Assembly: GCF_002837135.1 (NCBI RefSeq)
Contig: NZ_NWBQ01000011.1
Location: 30,364 to 94,363, forward strand
Source of the DNA: Macromonas bipunctata
GTDB lineage: Bacteria > Pseudomonadota > Gammaproteobacteria > Burkholderiales > Burkholderiaceae_C
Length of the DNA: 64,000 nt
Reading direction: 5' to 3'
Below the pieces are notes generated by a model. That model was not told where the DNA came from. It saw only the letters and a list, made by a program, of their open reading frames with translations, and ran no database searches. Every line of letters starts with the position of its first letter. The stretch's first letter is position 1. Position numbers and translations under genes: made by a program. This document shows positions 57,790 to 64,000 of this stretch, piece by piece.

Positions 57790-58083
57790 ATGTACACGAT
57801 CAAGCGGACCCGACAATTTGACGATTGGTTTGACGGCATCAAAGACGGTTTAACGCGCAAACGGCTGGGGTTGCGATTGCGCAAGGCATCACTGGGCAAT
57901 CTGGGGGACGTGAAACCTGTAGGTGAAGGCGTGTGGGAGATGCGCGAATTCTTTGGCCCCGGCTGGCGCATGTACTACGTGGAACGCGATGGCGTGTTGA
58001 TTGTGATGCTGGGAGGTGGCAACAAGTCCAGCCAAAGCACAGACATTGCCGTGGCCCAGAATTTGTCCAAGCAACTGGTTTAA
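57790..58083 (+). CDS. RelE/ParE-family addiction module killer protein
   Basis: A 97-residue toxin: YTIKRTRQFDDWFDGIKDGL, GNLGDVKPVGEGVWEMREFF and GPGWRMYYVERDGVLIVMLG, all expected of this HigB-like family, which cleaves mRNA. ATG at 57790 is preferred; upstream TTG codons lie inside the operator. The antidote follows after 19 bases. An ancestral copy of the same module, now broken, is at 33339-33888. Confidence 0.88.
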   Translation: MYTIKRTRQFDDWFDGIKDGLTRKRLGLRLRKASLGNLGDVKPVGEGVWEMREFFGPGWRMYYVERDGVLIVMLGGGNKSSQSTDIAVAQNLSKQLV

Positions 58084-58102
58084 CCGGATACGGAGGTTCA
58101 AC

Positions 58103-58411
58103 ATGACCCACACCATCAACATTGCCGATCTGCCGGAATTTGACATCACCGAGATGCTGCAAACCGAGCAAGACATTGCCGAATACCTGAGTTTGGTGAT
58201 TGAAGACGGTGACCCAGCCTTGCTGGCCGCCACACTGGGCGACATTGCCCGCGCCAGAGGCATGACACAAATTGCCAAGGACGCTGGCATTGGCCGCGAA
58301 GCTCTGTACAAAGCCCTGCGCCCCAACGCCAGCCCGCGCTTTGACACCATCGCCCGCGTGTGCAAAGCCCTCGGTGTCAAGCTGGTGGCACAACCGATTG
58401 CGTCCACCTGA
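58103..58411 (+). CDS. Addiction module antidote protein
   Basis: A 102-residue antidote: NIADLPEFDITEMLQTEQDI, LLAATLGDIARARGMTQIAK and DAGIGREALYKALRPNASPR (helix-turn-helix). It neutralises the preceding toxin and should repress the operon via the palindrome. A strong GGAGG site lies seven bases ahead of ATG 58103. Homologous to the antidote at 33339-33650. Confidence 0.88.
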   Translation: MTHTINIADLPEFDITEMLQTEQDIAEYLSLVIEDGDPALLAATLGDIARARGMTQIAKDAGIGREALYKALRPNASPRFDTIARVCKALGVKLVAQPIAST

Positions 58412-58460
58412 ACCGCCCATAACATCCATTCACTTATCTATTCGTTTTTCTATTCACGCC

Positions 58461-59804
58461 GTGCCACTTTACAGCGACCACATTCGCCTGCACTTGGCCA
58501 ACGGCCCAGCAACGGCAAAAAAACTCCAGCAGAAACTGCAAGTTAGCCAGCCTACCCTGTCGCGGGCGCTGGCCCAGTTGGGCAACGACGTGGTGCGAAC
58601 GGGCGCAGGGCGATCTATTCAATACCTGCTGCGTGACCACGCGCGTGGGTTTGACGACATCCCGGTGTACCGGGTTGATGCACAGGGCCAGTTGCACCCC
58701 TTGGGCGTGCTGACACCCGTGCGCCCCGATGGTTTTGTGATGCGGCAAACCAACGGCCAAACCTTGTACAGCGAGGGCATGCCGTGGTGGCTGATGGACA
58801 TGCGCCCCCAAGGCTTTTTGGGCCGCGCCTACGCCAGCCGCCACGCCGCCCATTTGGGTTTGCCCGCCAGCGTGCGCGAATGGAGCGACACCGATGCCAT
58901 GCGCGCGCTGCTGGCGCATGGCCATGAAGCGGTCGGCAACCTGCTGTTGGGTGAACGGGCACGGGCACATTTTTTGGACGCACCACCACCGGCCTCCATT
59001 GCCACACCCAACAAAGCCACGGCCTACACAGCACTGGCACAACGCGCCCTGCAAGGCGATACCCCGGTATCGTCGGCGGGGGGCGAACAACCCAAATTCA
59101 CCACCGTGGCCGACACCCCCAACGGGGTACGGCACGTGCTGGTCAAGTTCTCGCTGCCAGACGACAACGCCATCACCGAACGCTGGTGCGACTTGCTGCT
59201 GGCCGAACACCACGCGCTCGAAACCCTGCGCCGTGCAGGCATTGGCGCTGCACAGTCTTGGGTGCTAGACCACAACGGCCAGCGTTTTTTGGAAGTTGAG
59301 CGTTTTGACCGGGTGGGCGACAACGGCAGGTGCGGCCTGTTCTCGCTCAGTGCGCTGGAGGCCGAATTTGTAGGCCAAGCGCAAACGGCTTGGCCGGTGC
59401 TGGTGGAACCACTGGCGCAACAAGGCGTGGTCAACAGCGCGGCCACGGCCACCACGCAACAACTGTTTGCCTTTGGCCGCCTGATAGGCAACAGCGACAT
59501 GCACACGGGCAACCTGTCGTTTGTGGGCGATGGGGGCCGACCGTATGCGCTGGCACCCGCCTACGACATGCTGCCGATGGCCTTTGCACCCCATTCGGGC
59601 GGCGGGCTGCCCCACCACTTGCCACCGCTGGAGCTGCACCCCAGCGTGGCGCACGGCGTTTGGCACGCCATGCTGCCCGTGGCGCGCGACTACCTGAACC
59701 GGCTGCTTCAGGATGAGCGGTTTTCGGGCCACTTTGCCCCTTGCCTCACAGCACTGGGCGAACACCTGAACACCGCCAGCCGCCGCATTGCGCGGCTGGG
59801 TTGA
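58461..59804 (+). CDS. yjjJ: HipA-family kinase, YjjJ-like
   Basis: A 447-residue protein. An N-terminal winged helix (TAKKLQQKLQVSQPTLSRAL, residues 18-37) is followed by a HipA-like Ser/Thr kinase: ATP loop SSAGGEQPKF, catalytic GNSDMHTGNLSF (about 343-354) and Mg2+ Asp in LAPAYDMLP. In YjjJ the DNA-binding part is fused to the kinase, unlike HipBA. GTG at 58461 gives a length close to E. coli YjjJ. It follows the antidote by 49 bases. Whether it is toxic here is not known. Confidence 0.85.
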   Translation: MPLYSDHIRLHLANGPATAKKLQQKLQVSQPTLSRALAQLGNDVVRTGAGRSIQYLLRDHARGFDDIPVYRVDAQGQLHPLGVLTPVRPDGFVMRQTNGQTLYSEGMPWWLMDMRPQGFLGRAYASRHAAHLGLPASVREWSDTDAMRALLAHGHEAVGNLLLGERARAHFLDAPPPASIATPNKATAYTALAQRALQGDTPVSSAGGEQPKFTTVADTPNGVRHVLVKFSLPDDNAITERWCDLLLAEHHALETLRRAGIGAAQSWVLDHNGQRFLEVERFDRVGDNGRCGLFSLSALEAEFVGQAQTAWPVLVEPLAQQGVVNSAATATTQQLFAFGRLIGNSDMHTGNLSFVGDGGRPYALAPAYDMLPMAFAPHSGGGLPHHLPPLELHPSVAHGVWHAMLPVARDYLNRLLQDERFSGHFAPCLTALGEHLNTASRRIARLG

Positions 59805-59823
59805 AACCACGCCACGCCATAAT

Positions 59824-60036
59824 TCATCCAGCGCGCACATTCAGGCGAGGCTGCTGGCGCAACGTCTGCATGGCCTGGGTGGGTTGCGGCTGTTGTTGCA
59901 GCACACGCACCAACTCAAGCTGCCCTTGGGCGGACAAATCCATACCGTCCAGCAGCGCCGCTTTGGTCAACAGGTTTTTGGTGTCGCGCGTGGTTTTGAG
60001 CTCGACCCGCGCGTCTTTAATGGCTAGTGTTCCCAT
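59824..60036 (-). pseudogene. Shortened TacA/DUF1778-like antitoxin
   Basis: A 70-residue reading frame: residues 1-37 (KDARVELKTTRDTKNLLTKA, then ALLDGMDLS) match the ribbon-helix-helix part of TacA antitoxins; the rest (AQGQLELVRVLQQQPQPTQA) looks like the end of the toxin-binding tail. The middle of the usual 90-95 residues is missing, in frame. The GNAT toxin that should follow is absent. Probably a remnant, although a short DNA-binding protein could still be made. Confidence 0.55.
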
Positions 60037-60114
60037 GTGTTTGTAGTGGTGTGACAGCTTGATTGCCAGCAAAGTGTACGGCCAACACCAACAACCGTAT
60101 GCAATTCAGGCTAG

Positions 60115-60528
60115 CTACTGCGGCACAACAGGCAGCTGCTTGTTGTGTACTTGGGCAAACGTGAAGATCACCTCGCGCACCACCTTGCGTTGCGGGGCGG
60201 GCAGTTGCAAAAAGGCATCAAACGTTTCCCGCTCTAAATAGCCAACGCCTTCGTCCCAGCGTTTCTTTTCAGCCGCCAAATGCGCTTGCACGTGTTCACC
60301 AAAGCGCAACTGGTGCGGGTCAACCTTGAGCAGCTTGGCCAGCTCTTGCAGCTTGTCTTGTGTGGGGATGGCTTCACCGTTGAGCCACTTCCACGCGGTT
60401 TGACGACGCACAGGCGTGCCGCTCCACCTCGCGTTGAACTCACGTTCCAACACGGCACCGCTCACCTCTAGCCGCTGCGCCTTCATAGCTGCGCGCAAAC
60501 GCTCGCTGAAATCCCGCTTTTCTTTCAT
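60115..60528 (-). CDS. XRE-like helix-turn-helix regulator
   Basis: A 137-residue protein: FSERLRAAMKAQRLEVSGAV at the N-terminus, a helix-turn-helix in RRQTAWKWLNGEAIPTQDKL, and LAKLLKVDPHQLRFGEHVQA typical of small XRE regulators; the C-terminus is helical. It is divergent from the Mod gene, and a perfect inverted repeat lies between them, so it may control itself and Mod in the way of R-M controller proteins. That is inference. Confidence 0.75.
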   Translation of the reverse strand: MKEKRDFSERLRAAMKAQRLEVSGAVLEREFNARWSGTPVRRQTAWKWLNGEAIPTQDKLQELAKLLKVDPHQLRFGEHVQAHLAAEKKRWDEGVGYLERETFDAFLQLPAPQRKVVREVIFTFAQVHNKQLPVVPQ

Positions 60529-60536
60529 GCGAAAGA

Positions 60537-60557
60537 CGGTAACGGGACAAGTTACCG
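60537..60557. promoter_or_regulatory. Inverted repeat between regulator and Mod gene
   Basis: CGGTAAC (60537-60543) and GTTACCG (60551-60557) are perfect arms with a seven-base spacer, nine bases upstream of the regulator ATG. A second overlapping pair is GGACAA / TTGTCC. A TTGACA box at 60574-60579 faces the Mod gene. Binding by the divergent regulator is likely but unproven. Confidence 0.55.
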
Positions 60558-60622
60558 TGTTTGTCCATTACAGTTGACATTTAACGTCCCCTTTTTGGGG
60601 ATTTAAGCCTGTGTGAACCAAC

Positions 60623-62647
60623 ATGCCCAAGTCTCTCCTCGAACAACTGCCCGAGATCGTCGCCCAAGGGCGCAAGCAAGCCGAACGCATACTGGAAAGT
60701 CTGGAGAGCCGTCAGCGGGTACGGCTGCAAACCCGCGAGGTGGTGCTGCCCGCGCGCGACACCGCCGCGCAAGACTGGATAACGCAGCAACACCGCGTCA
60801 CCCAGCGCGAGGTGTTTGCCCCCGGCCAGTCCACGCTGTTGGACAACGCGCAAGCCACGCTCGGCGCAGCCAGTGCGGCAACGCCGTGGGCCAACCGCCT
60901 TATCTACGGCGACAACCTGTTGGCGATGGCCGCGCTGCTGGCGGGCGACGAACACACGCCCAGCCTGCGCGGCCAAGTGGATTTGATCTACATCGACCCG
61001 CCGTTTGACAGCAAAGCCGACTACCGCACCAAAGTCACGCTACCGGGCGTGGAGCTGGAGCAAAAACCCACGGTGATTGAGCAGTTTGCCTATTCCGACA
61101 CGTGGAACGACGGCACCGCGTCGTACTTGGCCATGATCACGCCGCGCCTGATTTTGATGCGCGAACTGCTGGCCGACACCGGCTCCATCTACGTGCATTT
61201 GGACTGGCACGTGGGGCATTATGTGAAGCTGATCCTCGATGAGATTTTTGGCAAAAAGAGCTTCGTCAACGAAATCGTTTGGTGTTACAGCATCGGCGGA
61301 AAAGGTGACGGCAGATTTGCAAGAAAACACGACACGATTCAGCTATATGCGAAAAGCGATTCACCCATATTCAACGGAAAAGATCCAATGGTCGTCATGA
61401 ATCGGAAGCCGAACAGCCACATGCGTCTCAAGGTCGATACGGACGGGCGTGAATACCAAGAAAAAACTGATAAAAAAAGCGGAAAGGTGTATCGCTATTA
61501 CGTTGATGAAGGAAAAATTCCCGAGGATTATTGGACTGACATTGAACAGCTTAATCGAGAAGACTCGGAGCGTGTCGGATACGACACCCAGAAGCCACAG
61601 GCTCTACTCAGACGGATTCTTGCTGCTTCATCAAATCCTGACTCGATCATTTGCGATTTTTTTGGCGGCTCCGGCACCACCGCCGCCGTGGCCGAAAAGC
61701 TGGGCCGCCGCTGGATCACCACCGATCTGGGCAAACCCGCCTGCATGATCATGCGCAAACGCCTCATCGACTTGGAGGCGCGCCCCTTCCTCTACCAAGC
61801 CATTGGCGACTACCAAATCGAAGCCGCCAAAGCCCACTTTGGCAAGCGCGACTTTCGGCTGGGCGACTTGTCGCACATCGTCCTGTCGCTCTACGGCGCG
61901 CTGCCCCTGCCGCCCGATGCCAACCCCCAGCGCAACCTCGGCCACATCAGCGGGCTGGACTGGGGTGGCCAGCGCGGCAAAAAAACCTTGGTGCTGGCCG
62001 ATTCGCCCAACAAACTTACCGGCGCGGCCACCCTCAAAAAAGCCGTGGCGCAGCGCGACAACCTGCTGGGCGGCTGGGACCGCGTGGTGGTGCTGGGCTG
62101 GAACTTTGAACCCAGCATTGGCGAGACCATCACCGCGCTCAACGACAACCGGCTCGAAGTGCTGGTGATTCCGCCCGACTTGCTCGACCGCCTCAAAAAG
62201 AAAGGCGGCGTGGACAAATTGCGCGGCCAAGTGCGCTTCTCGTCGCTGCAATACCTCACCATCCACCCGCCCACCCGTGTGGCCAGCGCCGCACAGCCCG
62301 GCCACGAAACCTTGACCGTGCGCCTCAAAAACTACGTGCTGCTCTCGCCCGAGGCCATCAACCTGGACGATGCCAACCGCGCCAAACTCCAAGCCGTGGC
62401 CAACGCCGACCCGCTGGCCCTGATCGAGTATTGGGCCGTAGATCCCGACTACGACGGGCAGGTGTTCCGCTCCGTCTGGCAAGACTACCGGGGCAACACC
62501 GCCAACGATGCCGACGCGCTGCGCGTGGTACACCAAGCCACCCTCACCCTGCCCACCCAACCGGGGCCGCGCCGCGTGTGCGTGCGCGCTGTGGATGTGT
62601 TCGGCTTCGAGGCCGAAGTGGTGGCACACGTGGGGGCGGCAGCGTGA
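60623..62647 (+). CDS. Site-specific DNA methyltransferase, type III Mod-like, orphan
   Basis: A 674-residue beta-class methyltransferase: catalytic DPPF at residues 125-128, SAM motif [19 protein letters not shown] near 346-364, and a long C-terminal domain. Residues 213-345, where the recognition domain lies, are coded by AT-rich DNA unlike the rest. No res gene follows in the window; the place is taken by ruined TA genes and a TnpB element, so the nuclease partner is either lost or beyond the window edge. The start [20 protein letters not shown] has only a weak ribosome site. Confidence 0.85.
   Translation: MPKSLLEQLPEIVAQGRKQAERILESLESRQRVRLQTREVVLPARDTAAQDWITQQHRVTQREVFAPGQSTLLDNAQATLGAASAATPWANRLIYGDNLLAMAALLAGDEHTPSLRGQVDLIYIDPPFDSKADYRTKVTLPGVELEQKPTVIEQFAYSDTWNDGTASYLAMITPRLILMRELLADTGSIYVHLDWHVGHYVKLILDEIFGKKSFVNEIVWCYSIGGKGDGRFARKHDTIQLYAKSDSPIFNGKDPMVVMNRKPNSHMRLKVDTDGREYQEKTDKKSGKVYRYYVDEGKIPEDYWTDIEQLNREDSERVGYDTQKPQALLRRILAASSNPDSIICDFFGGSGTTAAVAEKLGRRWITTDLGKPACMIMRKRLIDLEARPFLYQAIGDYQIEAAKAHFGKRDFRLGDLSHIVLSLYGALPLPPDANPQRNLGHISGLDWGGQRGKKTLVLADSPNKLTGAATLKKAVAQRDNLLGGWDRVVVLGWNFEPSIGETITALNDNRLEVLVIPPDLLDRLKKKGGVDKLRGQVRFSSLQYLTIHPPTRVASAAQPGHETLTVRLKNYVLLSPEAINLDDANRAKLQAVANADPLALIEYWAVDPDYDGQVFRSVWQDYRGNTANDADALRVVHQATLTLPTQPGPRRVCVRAVDVFGFEAEVVAHVGAAA
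61262..61660 (+). other. AT-rich target-recognition segment inside the orphan Mod gene
   Basis: The segment is rich in A/T codons (many AAA, GAA, ATT) and is flanked on both sides by GC-rich DNA within the same gene. Borders are sharp by eye near 61262 and 61660. It encodes the recognition part between DPPF and FGGSGTT. It parallels the mosaic in the other Mod gene at 7600-8160. Confidence 0.65.
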
Positions 62648-62668
62648 TGGTATGGCTTTGCGGCCACG

Positions 62669-62790
62669 TCAGCGTTTCAAGTCGCGGTAAAAGTTTTCGT
62701 GTGGCCCCAAGGCTTCCAGATAAATCAGGCGCACTTCGTCCTCGCGAGGTGTACCCCAGCAAATGCTTACGGGGCACCTGTACGGCGACT
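62669..62790 (-). pseudogene. C-terminal remnant of a RelE/ParE-type toxin
   Basis: On the minus strand one frame reads VQVPRKHLLGYTSR and the next continues EDEVRLIYLEALGPHENFYR then DLKR-stop (stop at 62671-62669). Together they resemble the last 40 residues of the toxin that usually follows ParD-like antitoxins. The first half is missing and a one-base shift separates the pieces. Confidence 0.6.
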
Positions 62791-63006
62791 GCGCGGCACA
62801 AAGGGGGTGCAGTCGTCGCGTGGCTCGGCCAAGCTCATCAGGCTTTCGGCAATAAAGGACACCGGCAAATCGGGGTTGTCCAGCGCCGCCCTGCCCACTT
62901 TGGCCCAGTACTCCACTTGGCCTTGTACGGTACGGAACTCGGCCTTGGCCGCAACCCGTGCGGCGTTGACCAAAGTTTCGTCAATGCGAACGGAAAGGGT
63001 GTTGAC
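62767..63006 (-). pseudogene. ParD-like antitoxin without start codon
   Basis: The frame reads NTLSVRIDETLVNAARVAAK then AEFRTVQGQVEYWAKVGRAA and NPDLPVSFIAESLMSL, matching ParD-like antitoxins (PF11903 type) almost from their first residue. No in-frame ATG precedes it: the sequence before AAC at about 63003 belongs to the end of the TnpB element. The native start was probably ATG-AAC-ACC, so the element apparently inserted at the start codon. A TTG at 62973 could give a shortened product. Confidence 0.65.
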
Positions 63007-63031
63007 ATCCTCCCCGCCCTAAAGAGCGGGG
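63001..63031 (-). mobile_element. Right end of an IS200/IS605-type TnpB element
   Basis: On the minus strand the end contains GCGGGG (63031-63026) and CCCCGC (63017-63012), a six-pair hairpin around the tnpB stop codon, followed by GGAGGATGTCAAC. This is the usual layout of the right end of these elements, where the omega (guide) RNA scaffold also lies. The exact border is probably near 63003. The left end is outside the window. Confidence 0.65.
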
Positions 63032-64000
63032 ATTCCTGCTGCCAGACGGCGATGCCCCGCCGCGAGAATGTTCCGGGCTGCGTTCACGTCGCGGTCGTGT
63101 ACCGCCCCGCACTCGCTGCACGTCCATTCCCTTATTCGCAAACCCGCCCTACCTTTCGGACTGCTGGCGGGTATCACCCCGCAGCACGAGCAAGTCTGGG
63201 TTGAATACGCTTCGTTCACGACCTCGAACACCACACCGGCCTGATGGCTCTTTTGTTCCAACATGGTTTTGAGCATGGCCCAGCCCGCGTCCAACGTGCT
63301 TTTGGCCATGGTGGTCTTGACCAGCTTGGCGCTGGCCACGTCGCCCACGAAGATGGCGGCGTTTTGTCGCACCATCTCGGTGCTGAATTTGTGCAAGTCG
63401 TTCTTGCGCTGGTTTTTGATCTTGGCGTGGATCGCCTTGACCCGTTTTTTCTTTCGGGCGCGCTGTGCCTTGGCCAGTTCCAGCTCATGGTTGCGGTACC
63501 AGCGCCCTTCCAGCTTTTTGCCTGCGCTGGGGGTGGCGCAGTCTTTCAGGCCCAAGTCGATGCCGACCGCTGCCGTGCCTTGCGAGGGCTGGCACTCCAC
63601 TTCCACCGCGACGTTGAAGTACCAGCGGCCCCGGCTGTCCTCGCTGAAGGAGCCGGAGCGCAGCCCGTACTGCGACAAGCCATAGCTGTCCCACAAGCCA
63701 AACTTGTGCCCGGCAAAGTGGATTTGCCCAGCCTTGTATTTGGCATGCCCGATCTTGAACGGGATCCAGCCCAGCGAGTATTTCGAAGATTTGGGATTCG
63801 AGACGCGCCAATTCAGCCGCATCTTCTTGAATTGCTTGCGCCGCGTGGCGTACTCGACGCACACCAGTTGCACGGTGCCGCTGCCGACTGCCACCCCTTC
63901 GCACTTGCTGTACCCGGCGGTGAGCTTTTGCAGGTCGTAGCCCGACAAGTACTTGGGCGGGCCGAAGTACGGACGCGCGGCCTTGGCCGACACTTCGTTG
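63019..64000 (-). CDS. tnpB: TnpB (OrfB) RNA-guided nuclease homologue, 5' end cut by the window
   Basis: At least 326 residues, open to the window edge; an internal GTG start at 63993 is possible but the N-terminus is probably outside. RuvC-like domain: first Asp in AAVGIDLGLKDCATP, zinc ribbon TCSCCG and TCSECG, and last Asp in HDRDVNAARNILAAG. At the position of the second acidic residue, usually VVEDL, the sequence is IFVGDVASAKL, so Gly replaces the catalytic Glu, as I recall from a proteobacterial subgroup. TnpB normally cuts at empty donor sites guided by omega RNA. Activity here is doubtful. Confidence 0.85.
   Translation of the reverse strand, partial: NEVSAKAARPYFGPPKYLSGYDLQKLTAGYSKCEGVAVGSGTVQLVCVEYATRRKQFKKMRLNWRVSNPKSSKYSLGWIPFKIGHAKYKAGQIHFAGHKFGLWDSYGLSQYGLRSGSFSEDSRGRWYFNVAVEVECQPSQGTAAVGIDLGLKDCATPSAGKKLEGRWYRNHELELAKAQRARKKKRVKAIHAKIKNQRKNDLHKFSTEMVRQNAAIFVGDVASAKLVKTTMAKSTLDAGWAMLKTMLEQKSHQAGVVFEVVNEAYSTQTCSCCGVIPASSPKGRAGLRIREWTCSECGAVHDRDVNAARNILAAGHRRLAAGIPAL

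Noticed and set aside
60588..60600. Small hairpin CCCC-TTTTT-GGGG ahead of the orphan Mod gene as a regulatory RNA
   Set aside because: The four-pair stem is too short to support a claim.

Overview
The window looks like a chromosomal segment of a betaproteobacterium of the order Burkholderiales, most likely family Comamonadaceae. This rests on the high-GC coding style, the protein sequences, an SAH riboswitch in front of ahcY, and a conserved order of core genes (tyrS / M23 peptidase / anmK / erpA / rpsI-rplM; phoH with ybeY; ispB followed by tRNA-Pro). That placement is inference from content; no database search was possible.

Layout. 1-9.2 kb: partial cheV, a histidine phosphatase, a Ca-binding-motif protein, a TonB-like C-terminal protein, then ruvB and ruvA. 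The two ruv genes are separated by a complete type III-like restriction-modification cassette (mod, DUF4160, DUF2442, res) on the same strand, overlapping or nearly touching throughout. 9.3-10 kb: a PIN toxin/antitoxin pair. 10-30.2 kb: mostly housekeeping: phoH, rmuC, ybeY, dbpA, two zinc alcohol dehydrogenases including the formaldehyde-detoxifying one, an HDOD protein, tyrS, a frameshifted M23 peptidase, anmK, erpA, rpsI-rplM, a YjfB-like protein, rlmJ, rlpA-like, metF, tlyA-like, riboswitch-controlled ahcY, ispB and tRNA-Pro(CGG). metF, ahcY and several methyltransferases touch the methyl cycle.

30.2-33.9 kb: an accessory island directly behind tRNA-Pro: higBA, a large fused restriction/methyltransferase-like gene, and an addiction antidote whose toxin is destroyed by an internal deletion. 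33.9-39 kb: a yhhJ-rbbA-yhiI-type ABC export operon. 39-41 kb: an AT-rich gap followed by a lower-GC RTX protein with a perfect internal duplication, then rnpB. 41.3-44.5 kb: a leucine-rich-repeat gene translationally coupled to a DEDDh-exonuclease/J-domain fusion, and a small Cys/His protein. 44.6-57.8 kb: core genes again (Na/Pi transporter, cysK, FAD oxidoreductase, htpX, DUF3025, NYN-LOTUS protein, pyrC, a chemoreceptor with an in-frame stop, an Atm1-like exporter, a YciA-like thioesterase).

57.8-64 kb: a second accessory island: a RelE/antidote pair with a perfect operator, a YjjJ/HipA kinase, a TacA-like antitoxin remnant, an XRE-like regulator divergent from an orphan Mod methyltransferase, a ruined ParD/RelE pair, and a TnpB element inserted at the antitoxin start and cut by the window edge.

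Themes. The window carries three DNA-methyltransferase/restriction loci, at least four intact toxin-antitoxin or HipA loci and three decayed ones. Both Mod proteins carry an AT-rich block where the target-recognition domain should be, which suggests specificity swapping. The strongest candidates for something undescribed are the R-M cassette embedded inside ruvA-ruvB together with its DUF4160/DUF2442 pair, and the LRR plus exonuclease/J-domain couple.
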